Below, piece after piece: positions 1 through 11,685 of a stretch of 64,000 bases of DNA (its first letter is position 1; each line of letters starts with the position of its first letter). The stretch covers positions 868,001 to 932,000 of the forward strand of contig NHZP01000021.1 in NCBI GenBank assembly GCA_003313425.1, read 5' to 3'. The translations under genes and the position numbers were made by a program. The notes under the pieces were generated by a model. The model saw only the letters and a program-made list of their open reading frames with translations. It did not search any database and was not told where the DNA came from. This stretch comes from Pseudopyrenochaeta lycopersici (taxonomy: Eukaryota > Ascomycota > Dothideomycetes > Pleosporales > Pseudopyrenochaetaceae).

Positions 1-318
1 CCGTGTATAAGGTCCTATTACCGTCGTCTTCGGTCGTGCAAGAGCGCTGAAAATGTAGGGATTTCAAAGGTAGGAGCTTAGGAAGACTGTCGACTGAACG
101 AGATGCAAATGTCATGAAATAATTGAGGGTATATCCACCACCATGGCTAGACTACGGAAATTCGTATCATACCTATATGATGCTAAAGGGTATCCAAACC
201 GAAGCAACACCGAGAAACGGGCAGGGCCAGCTCGACCAAGTTCGAGCAACGCCATGTGATGAATTACCTATAATATGCACAAAGAAACAAGGCGACAGTG
301 ACACAGGTCGTAGTGAAA
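1..318. other. intergenic, left edge
   Basis: No coding region or RNA gene is recognised here. It is the 3' flank of the glutaredoxin gene on the minus strand. Confidence 0.5.
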
Positions 319-1152
319 TTATGCCTTTCCTCGTCGTCGGCGCATCTCTGACCGTGCTCCGCGATGTTCGACCTGAGTGATGCGGCTGCCACCCATCTCC
401 TTGATCTTGTCGACGAGGGTGTCGGTTTCATCCAGCTCTTCGATATCATCGCCGCCGCCAATACTCTTGCCCATAAGCAAGACATTGGGTACCGTTCTTC
501 TACCTGTTGATTTTGCCAACAGGTCCTGCAACTGCTGGCCGAGGGGATTTGTGTCGAGCTCGACTACGTAGGGTTCGGGTACGATGCGGTATTTTTCGAG
601 GAGAATATGCTTCGCTTTCTTCGAGTGGGGGCAATAGGTTTTTGAGAAGATGATGACTGCATTTGGATTAGCGATCACGTATCGCGGGTAGGGCATGCGA
701 AACATACTTGGGCTCCTCTTCAAGATGGCATTCAATTCCATTTCGACTTCATGGTCTTCTGGCGTCTCATTCTCCTTGACAATGGCCTGATCTCGTGGTC
801 TCCCACCCTGCTGAGCAACACCAGGGACCTTGTCTCCGTCCAATTTCACTCTGCCGGCGACGCCTTTCTTGTCCTTTGCTGGTCCTTGTACAGAGTCCAT
901 TACTGAGCTATATTTCTCTTCTGCGGCCCTTTTTGCTTGTTCTTCTGCAGCCTTCAGCCGCGACCCGACGCTCTCTGCGTCACGCTGTTTCGCGGCTTCC
1001 TCATACTGCCTCTCCTCCAGAGCTTGCTGTGTCTTGGTGTAAAAATCTGATGCCTGCGTTTGGTGTGCTCCTCTTGACATGTAGACTATAACAATGACTG
1101 TGATGACAACAAGAACGCCAAAAAGCCTCATGCGGCGTTGCGACGGCATCAT
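319..1152 (-). CDS. membrane-anchored monothiol glutaredoxin (Grx6/Grx7-like)
   Basis: Intronless, 277 aa. Residues about 9-25 form one hydrophobic segment right after a basic start, which fits a signal anchor for the secretory pathway. A charged, Glu/Lys/Ala-rich probable coiled-coil linker follows (about 35-90). The glutaredoxin domain occupies about residues 155-265. Its active site is CPHS with the catalytic Cys at residue 174; Ser in the fourth position makes it a monothiol type. The glutathione-binding TVPN motif and the Gly-Gly-Asp-Asp loop are both present. Known family: yeast Grx6 and Grx7 are early-secretory monothiol glutaredoxins with the same N-terminal anchor. The ATG chosen is the first of two adjacent in-frame Met codons. 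Whether the protein binds an iron-sulfur cluster, as Grx6 does, cannot be told. Confidence 0.88.
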   Translation of the reverse strand: MMPSQRRMRLFGVLVVITVIVIVYMSRGAHQTQASDFYTKTQQALEERQYEEAAKQRDAESVGSRLKAAEEQAKRAAEEKYSSVMDSVQGPAKDKKGVAGRVKLDGDKVPGVAQQGGRPRDQAIVKENETPEDHEVEMELNAILKRSPSMFRMPYPRYVIANPNAVIIFSKTYCPHSKKAKHILLEKYRIVPEPYVVELDTNPLGQQLQDLLAKSTGRRTVPNVLLMGKSIGGGDDIEELDETDTLVDKIKEMGGSRITQVEHRGARSEMRRRRGKA

Positions 1153-2477
1153 AGCCAGTGAGATGTCGGTCGTGTGTGGGCGAGCGCAGTGCAGATTCGT
1201 GGATTATGCGATTGCTGAGCTCGTCAAGCTGGAACGGCGCCTAAAGTGGGCGAATGTGGCCACAAGATTGCTGTGCGAATTTGTGTTTGCCGACTCGAAT
1301 GCGCGGTAACGGTAGAGCTGGTTGATTAATGCGGCACGAGGGCTGATATAGCTGGGCGAGTAGGGCAAGCGAAGGCGATAAGTAGACGAACGTGCGCAGC
1401 GAGTTCAGCGAGCATGGAACGCTTTGCAGAGGTCAAATCTGGGTAAAGTGAAGACTAAAAGCTAAGTGGTGTATTTCCAAAGGCAGCGCGTCAGAGTGAA
1501 GTGTGTTGGCGAGTTATAGGAGCTGCTTTTGGCAGGAATGTGTAGATCCAGGCGACCGGCGTCATGCCGCTTTTCGTGCCTTCTCCACTTTATCCCTGTC
1601 ACTTGACTGCGCGCCGCTCCCTTTGATTCGCGATGTCCCGCCTGGTGCCTGCCAAACACCCGAGCCACAAGCCTCACATGTGGTCGACTGGACCGAATGT
1701 TTATTCATTGACTTCATTTCCGTGCTTCTTGTTGAGCAGAAGCACTACCAGAGCTGAACGCGGTTTGCTCAACCACAGGCACCCAGCGGAAAACGCGCCA
1801 TGGCGCCTTCAACCAAAGCTGCGAGCGAATATGACTGCCGTGCGGTACCACGGCACATTGAGGATTCGCCCCAATCCAATCTGCACCACCGTTCGGGGCG
1901 TGAGCTCGTATCTGGGCCCCTTACTTCTAATAGGCGCCACAGAATATCGGCTTGAACTACATTCGGGCGTGCGTGGAAGCGCGTGACTGGCGTGTTTAAT
2001 ACCTGAAATCAGGGGTAGGCAGATGGCCTGACAACATTCAACACCGTAGAACTGGCACGAGGTAGTCTTCTACGGCTCTAAATGTCGTGCCGAAGTGCAT
2101 CGGGTAGTAGTCAACGGATACCTAGCTCAATCAGGGTTCAAGCTGTTCGTCAAGAGCCTCAAGAAATCGCCAACGCTGGAGGACGTCTTTTTCCGACCTC
2201 ACATGTCGACTACCCCGCATCGGACGTGCTTTTGGCCTGGTGAAGGCTGGGGTCCAGAACTCGTCTGCCGGTCGCGCTGCTACTTTGAGCCTAGTATGCG
2301 TCTAAATTTCTGTCTCTTCCACTCCATTCTTGACCATCATCTGCACTTCCCAATGCGGTGTCCATGTATAAAGTCGAGTACTGGTAAAGTATTCATCTAG
2401 TCAAGAAGTCTGCACTCGACGTTGCTTCCTCTTCGTGGAGCGCCTTCCTCATTGACCAAATTTACGTCATCCACATC
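1153..2477. other. intergenic between divergent genes
   Basis: About 1.3 kb between two divergently transcribed genes. Short open frames exist on both strands, but none shows recognisable protein character or splice structure. Pyrimidine-rich stretches just before 2478 probably belong to the promoter and leader of the downstream dioxygenase gene. Confidence 0.5.
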
Positions 2478-3541
2478 ATGGCTTCCCGCCTCCCATCAAC
2501 GCCCATTTCCATCACTCCATCCCCTGCTGAGCTCAAGCAGGGCAGTCTTAGCCAGCGTAATCTTGAAATTGCCATTCGAGCGCTTACCCGCGATGGTCTT
2601 GTGGTCCTTGAGGATATGGTTGATCATGCCATTCTGGATCGTCTGAATAAGAAGATGGTCGAGGATGCTTATGAGCTACAGGCAAGGGAGGACAGCCCCT
2701 TCAACTACAATAAGGGAAACATCCAGCAGGATCCCCCTCTTTCCGAAGAATGGTTTAGTAATGACATCTTTATAAGTAAGTATCTGACTTGTCTTGTCCA
2801 GTCTTTGGCGATTGCTTGGCAGGCCAACAATATGGCTGAACACAAGTCAGATCCCATCGTCACGCATGTCACATCAACCATGTTGGGCCCCAAACCGTCG
2901 CTGCGGTTTGTATCGGGAAATACTGCGCTTCCGCCGACTGAGTCATCACCGCCAGCTTCCCAGCCGACTCACAATGATGCTGACTTTGACCACCCCAATA
3001 TCCCGTTTGCTTTGGTCTTCAACGTCCCCTTGGTGACGATGACGCCAGAGAATGGCTCTACTGAAGTCTGGCTCGGGACTCATAACGATACTACCATTGC
3101 TGACCAAGAAGGCGAGCACGGCAATCGAGCCAGTGGTCGAATCAAGAAGCACTTGCTTGATGCTAGGAGAGAGATCCGTCCACCTTCTCAACCAGTGGTT
3201 AAAAAGGGCAGCATTATCATTCGCGATTTGAGGCTTTGGCATGGAGGAAAGCCAAATCTTAGTACACAGCCGAGAGTCATGCTTGCGATGAGTAAGTCTT
3301 CCGCATATACGACTATATCGTCGATCTTACCCGTCTAGTTCACTTTGCTCCTTGGTACCGCAATTCTATGGATGTCGAGTTTGCGGAAGAACTCGCCGAT
3401 CAATTAACCGCGGAGAAGACCGGATTGCATATTGCTGCGACATATGTGACGAGCGAGCAGCTATTAAAGAATTACCTAAATCGGCCATATGGGAATGCAT
3501 ATGATTTCAATCAGACCGAAAGGATTGAAGGCGTCTTTTGA
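2478..3541 (+). CDS. phytanoyl-CoA dioxygenase (PhyH) family protein
   Basis: Three exons, 2478-2775, 2851-3291 and 3339-3541, give 313 aa. Intron 1 (75 bp) is a multiple of three and open, so it could be read through. Splicing it restores the usual run IFIN-PIVTHVTS. Intron 2 joins LAM to IHFAPWYR. The protein is an Fe(II)/2-oxoglutarate-dependent oxygenase of the PhyH type. The metal ligands are visible: a His-x-Asp pair in THNDADFDHP and a distal His in LWHGGKPN. The Arg in QPRVML should bind 2-oxoglutarate. Fungal members with this sequence are mostly uncharacterised, and the substrate is unknown. The C-terminus ends soon after a YGNAYDFN motif. Confidence 0.85.
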
Positions 3542-4107
3542 TTCCCTGTTGCTCAACAACGCCAATTGTTTCAGAACCAAAAATATTTCCGATTATCACC
3601 GCTTTCATTCTCATGTGTTTCTCTCTTATCTCTTTCAGCCTCTGACGTCGTGATCACTCGACCGTTCAACCTTTCCCGGGCACTCGGGCCGCCCTGAGTT
3701 TTGGGAGCAGGAACGCCGTTCCACTCCGCCTTCTTGGCACCGACCCATATTTTCAACATGCTTCTGTGAAGTTTCACACCGCTAGACAACATTTAGCAAT
3801 ATGTCAGCGCCAAATAACAAGGGGCACCATGCATACGGATTCGCTTGGCGAACCCTCATTGGAAGCTTCGCTTACGCACTGTGCTCAGTAAGCCTACCAA
3901 GGCACGTCAGCAAATGAACGACGTTTGATGCTTGGCTGTAGTCCAATGCACTTCAACATCAGCAACCCCACCGGTACAGCTTTTTCATTTCTTTAATATT
4001 GGTTTCTTCAATGGTGATACTCTCGCTCTACGACTCTGGGGGTTAGCGCGGATGATCGACTGAGGCGAATGCTGCTCGACTAATACCCCACTACTATCGC
4101 AGTAGCT
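3542..4107. other. short intergenic stretch with one tentative small gene
   Basis: This gap holds the 3' flank of the dioxygenase gene, the tentative small gene at 3801-4046, and the promoter of the rhodopsin-like gene that starts at 4108. Confidence 0.4.
3801..4046 (+). CDS. tentative small membrane protein, spliced
   Basis: An ATG at 3801 opens a 29-codon exon ending at a GTAAGC donor (3888). A 54-bp intron runs to TGTAG at 3941, and a second exon runs to a TAG at 4044-4046. The predicted product is 63 aa. The first exon is polar and then aromatic (GFAWRTLIGSFAYALCS), and the second ends in a hydrophobic segment of about 18 residues (FFISLILVSSMVILSL). I recognise no family. The signals are good for a small gene, but the length makes chance plausible. 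It ends about 60 bp before the next gene, so it might instead be an upstream open reading frame or leader of that gene. Confidence 0.28.
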
Positions 4108-5462
4108 ATGTACAAAATACCGGACATGGTGGAGTTCCACGCAACCATAGCTCAACCCATCGTCAACGTGGATTATGGCGATGCGACCAGCGGATACAAA
4201 ACAGCTTTGGCGGTGGAGATTCCGTTGATGGCTCTGGCGCTGAGCACGGTTGTTGCGAGGGTGTACTCTAGACTGGCTATCAAAAAGAAGCTGGCGGCGG
4301 ATGATGTTTTGATTATGCTAGGGACGGTATTTCATTCCCATCAGATGCATTCTCGGGGATAATACTAACAGCTTATAGGGTGCCGCATTTGCACGCACTG
4401 TTATCTCCTGCATGAGCGCGGAGGATAATTGGGGATATGACAGGAAGGGGTATTTACTGTACTCTTCAACAGTAGCAGACGCCAAAGCTGATATCTTACA
4501 GACCAGACCGGCAAACCGAAGTGCCATATTACCAGGTTAGACTCTGTTCAAATCATGTTTGGACATAAGCTGACTCTTCGCAGCATATTTTCGAACGCCG
4601 GATAGCGTACCTCTTCGCTGTGACTTTTACAAGGTTCTCCATCCTTGCGTACTACTTACGAATCTTTCCCCCCGGGATGGTATCGCTCCGGAGATGCTGT
4701 TATATCCTCATCTTCCTCTCCCTGGCCCATTTCATCGAAGTTCTCACAGTACTCAGCGTCTATTGTGCAGATATTGGCAAACTGTGGACCAACAATTGGC
4801 TTGACTTTTCCGGCTCAAAGTGCTTCAGCTCCGCGGTCTACAGCTATTCTGCTGCGATCGGCGACAGCATCGTTGACAGTATGATCTTCACCCTGCCAAT
4901 TCCCTACGTTTGGCGGCTGTCGAAACTGAGAGCTCGCCAAAGATTCGGTCTTATGCTAGTATTCGGCTTAGGATTCATCGTATGCGTCGTGGCCCTCCTC
5001 CAGATCCCGTTCATCAAGCGCCGAGAAGGAAGCACGACCTACTTTGGCAACGCCGTCAACATGTTGACTGCCATCCAAATTTCGTTAGCCATCGTCGCCG
5101 CATCTCTTCCTGACCTTCGCGCTCTGATCGCTCGTAACTTCCCAAAATTTTCTCCCCTGCATCACCGAAGTCTCGTAACGGCTGCGGGGCGCGCTGCAAG
5201 TGGTGGTGGGCGTGGTGGGGCGGGCAGGGCTGAGGCTTTTGACCCAGAGCAAGGATCCCATAGTGGAGAATTGGCTGAGAACCCCCGTGCAGCGTTTGAG
5301 GGTAAGAGGGTGTTTAGGAAACCGGATTGGTTGAGGAGCAGTATTCCAGGGTCTTTGATGTCAACACGAGTCACGCAGAATGAGTTGAGTCGCCTCAGCA
5401 GACTGAGCTCGGATGAGGTTATACCACCGCTTCCCCAGCGGCCGGAAAAGGCAGCTGGATGA
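4108..5462 (+). CDS. fungal rhodopsin-like (PTH11-type) seven-helix membrane protein
   Basis: Four exons, 4108-4326, 4379-4449, 4502-4535 and 4584-5462, give 400 aa. Introns are 52, 52 and 48 bp. The first exon has a helix (IPLMALALSTVVARVY) followed by the family's KLAADDVLI motif. Later exons give FTRFSILAYYLRIFP, a Cys-containing loop, and four more hydrophobic helices ending near LTAIQISLAIVAASLPDLRAL. That order matches the fungal rhodopsin domain of many PTH11-like proteins. The C-terminal tail of about 100 residues is polar and Gly/Ser-rich, probably cytoplasmic. There is no N-terminal CFEM domain. Whether it acts as a receptor is not known; most members of this large family lack assigned ligands. 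Confidence 0.82.
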
Positions 5463-6671
5463 AAAGGAAGAACAGACAAAAGGAAATACGAATTGCAGCA
5501 TACATAATCAGACGGAAGGGATACCGAGGATCCCAAACCAAATCAAAGATATCGACAAATGTCCGCTCAGATACATTAGTCGGAAACACCAGGATGAGAA
5601 GTTCTATACGACAGCGTGTAGCGCCAGAGGAAAAATTCTGCGCGTACTCGTCCATGCCCGAATAATCAAGAGCTTGCTCTTACACCAGTCGAGAAAACGG
5701 GCTCCTGACAAATACAAGATTCAGACCGAGACACCGAATGGTACCCGTCGGCTTTCCACCGAAGCTTGATATCATGGCGTAGTATTTAATAAGCTGGCGA
5801 TATCGTAATCGAAGATTATATGAACCAGACAGTGGCGATCAAGCCGTGTAGATCGAGAAGATGATCAATACTGGGGATATGGTAATCCTTGGTGGCTTGA
5901 AAGCTGACCTGCTTGGCCCTGCTGATGCGGAGATATTTGGAACATGGGATACTGAAATCGAGAAGTGACTTTTTCAAGTATGACTACTTGACCTCAATGT
6001 AGAAAATGGGCCCTCCTGTCATGTACGAATAGGTATGGCCAAGCGATATGGAACCCAGAACTCCGATATACGAAACCAGACCATAGGTCTCAACGTTGCG
6101 GCTGTGTGCAAAAGATTATCTGGCTTACCATATGCATCTATTTCTGTAGGGAAAAAAAATGAACGGTCAGACATCATCAGCCCATCGTGCTTTTTTCCGC
6201 AGCCATGACCCACCACCACAGCCCCTGAGATATGAAATGGATATACAACCGGACCACTCACCGCAAAACTGCCGCTTACTCACGCCGAAGCCAGCAACCG
6301 CCGGGAAAGGGTCTGCATATAAGGCTGCAGCAGCCCACTAGCAGCATCAAAGTCGTTAGACCTCCCGCGGGCGACCCCTCAATCAAGCTACCCCGCATGC
6401 CCTCTTGAGCAATTCCTAATCTCCAGATCCAATGGGACGCCGGTGCAGGGGCGAGCCATCGGGATCGGAGGGTGGGTTCGTCGCTCCTTGCCAACTGCTG
6501 ATGCGTGTCGTGCAGGGCGGCGTGGGAAGGGGTCCAGTGTAGAATGCTGTGACGGCTTGGCTGGGGGGGTGTGCGCAGGAGGGGAGAGGTATAAGCTGCA
6601 GTGTGTGTCCCGCATTTCAACATCTATCTCATCGACCTTGCATTGTATAGCGAGTAGCTGGAGTTTGCATC
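5463..6671. other. intergenic with one very small tentative gene
   Basis: No convincing ordinary gene is visible. Short open frames on both strands lack domain character. A tentative 37-residue spliced membrane protein on the minus strand lies at 5984-6137. The last 300 bases are probably promoter for the GMC oxidoreductase. Confidence 0.4.
5984..6137 (-). CDS. very tentative micro-protein with one membrane helix
   Basis: On the minus strand an ATG at 6137 starts a 9-base exon (6137-6129), followed by a GTAAGC donor and a 40-bp possible intron ending at GAG (6089). A 35-codon exon runs to a TAG at 5986-5984. The product would be about 37 aa, dominated by a helix-like run (YGLVSYIGVLGSISLGHTYS). 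A 9-base first exon and a short intron with an unusual acceptor are weak evidence. The coding exon may instead belong to a longer gene whose upstream exons I could not resolve. Confidence 0.15.
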
Positions 6672-8489
6672 ATGGCGTCGACGTATGACTTTATAATAGT
6701 AGGAGGTAACTTTTCCATCCTCAGAATATTCAAAGCTTTGCCTCTCTGACACGACCATATTGTAGCTGGAACATCGGGCTGTCTCCTCGCATACCGTCTC
6801 TCACACTCGCCTGCGAAGCCGTCCGTCCTTGTCCTCGAAGCTGGCATCAATCCAGAGGGCGAGTATCTGCGTGAGCCATTTCACCGCTACACGCCGTCTG
6901 CTCTGCGCCCCGATCTCGACCACGGCCATGTATCCGAGCCCGAGCCCGGGCTTGATGGGCGAAAAATCACATATACGCGAGGCAAAGGCTTGGGAGGAAG
7001 TTCAATTCTGAATTTCGGCGTCTATCTCTATGGGTCGGGCGAGGACTACAATCGCTGGGCTGACCTTGTGGGAGATGCTGATTGGAGGTGGGAGAGCGTG
7101 AAGAAGAGTTTTGCATCGTTTGAGGACTATGATTTCGATGGTACAAATGATTACAAGCATCTTGCTGATCCGAGTGGAAACCAGCATGGCAAGAATGGGA
7201 CTCTGAAAGTTGGGCTGCCGCCGCTGCTGGAGAGGGGCGTGGTGCCGCAGATGGAGGCTGTCGTAGCAGCGGGAGACAAAATTAATCTTGATCCCAACTC
7301 TGGCGACCCAGTTGGCATATCAGTCTTCCCGTCAAGCTACAGCAAGGAGGGAAGGACCACAAGTGCGAATGCACATTTGCTGAATCCTCCGAAGAATCTG
7401 ACAATCTGGACGAGTGCTGCGGTGGAGAAGTTAGTGTTTGAAGGCAACAAGGTGGTTGGTGTTGTTACTAGTGATGGTCGTCAAGGTGAGTTACACAAAT
7501 TGCCTGCCTTGGACGTCTATAGTTTGGATGCTAACATATCTTTAGCCACGGCAAGCAAAGACGTCATTCTCAGCGCAGGTGCGATAGACACACCCAAGCT
7601 TCTCCTCCTCAACGGGATCGGGCCCAAAGCTGAGCTCGAAGAGCTGGGCATCTCAGTCAAGAATGATCTCCCGGGCGTCGGGAAGCATCTCCAAGACCAC
7701 GTGCTCGCCTTCATGAGCGTAGAAGTCGACGGGTCCATCAACGACCGCTACACTTTCGAGACCAACCAAAAGCTCTTAGCCGAAGCAGACAAGGCCTGGA
7801 AACAGGACCAATCTGGCGCTTTTGCACTGCAGCAGAGCGTGCTGTGGGGCGGCTTCCTCAAGCTCCCTGGTCTCTCTGAGTTCCCCGAGTACAAAGACCT
7901 GCCCAAGGAGGAGCAGGAGTTCTTGAGCAGAGACGCCGTGCCGACTTACGAGTTCATCAACAATTCGCTCCTCTGGCCTCCGGGAACGAAGTTGACAGAG
8001 GGTAATAGCTACATGACCTGCCTTGCATTCCTGATGAACCCGAAGTCTACAGGGAGCGTCACGTTACGTTCCAACAAGGCGGAAGACAAGCCCATCATCA
8101 AGCTAAACTACCTCACGCATCCATACGACAAGCGCATCATGCGCGAAGCCATTCGCACAACGTGGAAGAAGCTCGTGGAGAACCCGACAATCGCGCAGTC
8201 CGTCCGCAAGACGCTGTGTGGGCCCACGTCGCTCTCAGACGAGGACATTGATAAGTTCGCGCGGGACAACTCGAGCACTGTCTGGCATGCTTGTGGCACA
8301 GTCAAGATGGGTAAGTCAGATGATGCAGGTGCGTGTGTGGATTCTAGCTTCAAGGTACGGGGTGTGGAGGGGCTACGGGTTGTGGATTTGAGTGTTGCGC
8401 CGTTGACGACGAACAATCACACGCAGGCTACGGCGTATCTTGTTGGGCAGAAGGCGGCCGAGAAGCTGGCGAAGGAGTACGGGCTATAG
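6672..8489 (+). CDS. GMC family FAD oxidoreductase
   Basis: Three exons, 6672-6705, 6766-7485 and 7546-8489, give 565 aa. Splicing intron 1 builds the FAD-binding Rossmann motif VGAGTSGC near the N-terminus. The second intron (60 bp) is in frame and open, but has clear GTGAGT and TTTAG ends. The ADP-binding glutamate follows in LVLEAG, and the GMC signature GKGLGGSSILNFGVY lies near residues 100-115. The second GMC signature (AGAIDTPKLLLLNGIG) follows exon 3's start. The active-site histidine is in WHACGT, and the second catalytic residue is in TTNNHTQA. No signal peptide is seen, so it is probably intracellular. The substrate, an alcohol or choline-like compound, cannot be assigned. Confidence 0.9.
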
Positions 8490-9301
8490 TGGAGGATGAG
8501 CATGATAGCATTTAAATAAGCGTTTGGATAGATCAATGGATTGCAGTGACGAAAGGACAAATCTAAAGACTGGAATGCTCGTGCAAGCCTCACGTGTAAC
8601 GCGCGTGAACGATACCCGGTAGACGGAAATAAATCTGGTAGCATGGCATGGATGTTTCCAATTTCCGCGCAAAGTCGCTCGGTCCGCATTTGCCGAAGGT
8701 GGTGACGGCGGTAATAGCGAAGGTGATGAAACATATACGAGGTGACGATCCTGGCGCTGGTTGCTGGGTGAACCAGGGCTGAGCGTCGGCCGTCAACGAA
8801 GCGCATCATCGGCCTCGCGCAACAGCTGGCAGACGACGTATACCGACCTCGACACTCTCAATTGCGTCGCATCAGAGCCCGAATTATTCGAATCTTCGTA
8901 CCAGGGTTGTGACAGGTTTCAAGCAAGCGCATCCGGGCCGCAGTTTGTCCCTGGCAAGTCCCCCAACCACTCCCAGCCACCGCGACCAACCTCACGCAAA
9001 TCTAAGTGTACCCTTTTTCTTTGGCAGCACAGCACAATCCTCACCTGCACAATTACACCATCGTACACACCCTTCATTCTGAATATACGTTCGCTGACCC
9101 TTATTTCGCGATATCAAATTCCAGAGCGTAACCTTTTTTTGGGGTGACTCCACACCCAGTTATCGAGCTGCACTAGCGCGACCCCGCATAGTGCGATAGA
9201 AGCTCCCCTCACCGCTGGATCGACGGCAGGCTCTCCAACGATAAGCAGCAGACAAACGAATCCAACGCCTCACACTCAGCGTTTGGCCTCAATCGGTGGC
9301 A
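8490..9301. other. intergenic / long leader
   Basis: Rich in pyrimidines and in CA/AC runs, especially from 8980 onward, as is common for fungal promoters and 5' leaders. No other coding region is supported. Confidence 0.45.
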
Positions 9302-10459
9302 ATGCGGCTTTTCAGCGTTCCTGCAGCCGTCCTCGGCGTGGTTGCTCTCGCCTATCTGCCATGCGCATGCGCAAAGCCCTATCCCGTGCACATTGAAGAG
9401 CTCCGGGAACTGCACAACGCCTCGCAGATTGAGAAGCGCGCCTGCGAAAATGGCGGCACCCCCTGCGGATGGTACGGCACGCTTTGCTGTGCTGCCGGCT
9501 CACAGTGCTATACCGATGCAAACAACCAGGCGCAATGCGGCGCTGCAACTCAGGCCGCCGGTGGGCAGTGGCAGTACAGCACCTCGACCTGGGTCGAGAC
9601 GGTCGGCCTGACCACGTACACTTCCGTCTACAGCACATACATCCCCGCGACGGCGACGTTGACGTGCAAGGACATCCAATCGCCCTGCGGCTCCCGGTGC
9701 TGCGACTCGGGCTACTACTGCCTGACCTCGGGCCAGTGCGCCCTGATCGGTGCTGGAACTTCTGGCGGCATTTTGCCCTCTGGTCCGTTATCCCCTTCTG
9801 CCCCTCTGCGGCCCATAAGCTCAGGCATCGTTATAGTCACATACACCGGCACCCCGACTGCCACGGTGCCCTTCCAGACCCCGATCCCGACTGGTGCAGC
9901 CGGTGGACTTGTGCCCGTCGAGGGAAGCAACGGCGGTCTCTCCGGCGGCGCAATTGCCGGTATCGTTATTGGTGTCATTCTCGGTATACTCTTGCTGCTC
10001 CTGATCTGCTTGTTCTGCTGCGCGAGGGCCCTGTTTGACACTATTCTTGCCATCTTCGGCTTCGGCAAGAAGCGCAAGCATACCCACGAGGAGACGTACA
10101 TTGAGGAGCACCACCACTCTGGCGGCGCCGCTGGAGGTAGGTGGTACGGCCAAGGTCGCCCATCTCGTCCATCGCGTCCCGCGTCAGAGAAGCATGGTAT
10201 GGGTAAGGGCCTGGGCATGGCAGCCGCGCTTGGTGGATTGGCGCTCGCCCTAGGACTGAAGAGGAAGCACGACAGGAAGGATGATAAGAGCACCACAGTT
10301 AGTGGGTCGAGCTACTACTACAGCGACTACACAAGTTCAAGTAAGCACTCCCCCAATTAGAAATTAGACGTCATACAAGCACAATACTAACAACCTCCAG
10401 GCAGCGCAAGCTCTTCCGATCGACACACACGCCGAACACATCACTCGTCAAGACGATGA
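9302..10459 (+). CDS. cysteine-rich single-pass membrane protein
   Basis: Two exons, 9302-10340 and 10401-10459, give 365 aa. The intron has GTAAGC, an AATACTAAC branch site and CTCCAG. Residues 1-24 form a signal peptide ending in CACA. Two short cysteine clusters follow: one around CENGGTPCGWYGTLCC, and one around CKDIQSPCGSRCCDSGYYC, joined by a Ser/Thr-rich linker. A Gly-rich stretch leads into one strong transmembrane helix (AGIVIGVILGILLLLLICLF) near residues 218-240. The cytoplasmic tail is basic, His-, Gly- and Ser-rich. The architecture resembles fungal cell-surface sensors and other glycoproteins, but I cannot name a family. The second exon adds only a short Ser/Arg-rich tail. Confidence 0.82.
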
Positions 10460-11685
10460 TGAACTCATCCAACACTGTATAAAGTTTTCGCTTTCCTCTT
10501 CCTTGTTTCTACTTCTGCAGCGGTTTTCATGTACATGGCATCGAGTGGCTCCATTCAGCATTCTGCATCTCTGCGGATAACCTCCGCTACTACTTCTTCC
10601 TCCACATATGGCGTTTTCATGGCGTTTTTACGAAAGACGACTTTTTTTCCAAACAGCAACGGTAACGCGGCATTGTCTTGCTGCGTGGGTGTAATGATGC
10701 ATGTGGCGTGCTGCGAATATGAGGTTCATGCGCTATTGGGTCATGTAGACACTAAAAGAACGGCCTGGGGTGCTGTGAATATGATGAATTATCCACTTTG
10801 AACACTGAATGGTGCAGTGCTGTGGGAATGTGAGACATTCGTGATTTTGGATCGTGTGATTGGGAGAGAGTTAAGCAGCGTCTTTATTTTTGCTTTGACA
10901 TATTTGAACGAGGAAATCTTCAACTCGGCACGAATCCACCTCTTCAATGGCTGGACAGTACCCGAGCATGGCGAATTACTCCGAAGGACATCAGAAATGC
11001 CCCAGGTACCGGTACCTGTTACGGAATGCGGCAGCTAGCTGAGCCGGGACTGGGAATCCTGACTATGGAACAGGCTGACTCCATAAGTAACCTAGTGAAT
11101 CGAGCACAACGATGATGTTGGCGTTTGAAACAGCTAACTCGAAGCGGCAGCACTGCATAGAGCGCAGAAAAGCATGACTACAAGTAAGCCGAGCGGATGT
11201 CAGGACATGCGAACAAACTTGCCCGAATGAGGAAACATGCATGCTGGTGGGCTGTGCGAATTTTGCCTCATTGACGCTACGACCAGAATACCCATGATGT
11301 GCTGGATATCGGTGTACAACTTGACCAATCACTGAGGACTTGCAAAAGTACTACATGTGATCTGACATGTCTGTTCCACTGCCCTTGTTCTCGGTCGCGA
11401 AGGTGACATACGTCCTCCACGTGGAAGTGCGAAGGCTTGGGCGAATGGACATTAAGAGCTGCTTGAATACGAACGCATACACTAGGCCACGCATCGGTTT
11501 TGTTGAGTGACAGCTGATTATCCGGGGAAGCCGCCTTGGTGAGAAGCATTGTTGGGTTTGGATACGACCAATGCCAAAAGATATAAGACTGCAGTCAAGT
11601 AAAGTAATTACCCTTTCTACACCCTAGCGCCCCATTTTCCCTCCCTTTCCCTGGCACATTTCAGAATCACATAACCATATTCTCA
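10460..11685. other. intergenic with promoter motif
   Basis: No coding region is supported. A copy of the motif TTGCAAAAGTAC lies at 11340-11351, about 345 bases before the small membrane protein at 11686. The same motif recurs upstream of the related gene at 14757. The last 100 bases are T/C-rich. Confidence 0.45.

Noticed and set aside
3571..3792. 73-residue open frame on the minus strand
   Set aside because: Basic and acidic residues in a chance-like mix, no domain, no splice partners. The plus-strand small gene starting at 3801 is a somewhat better explanation of this gap.
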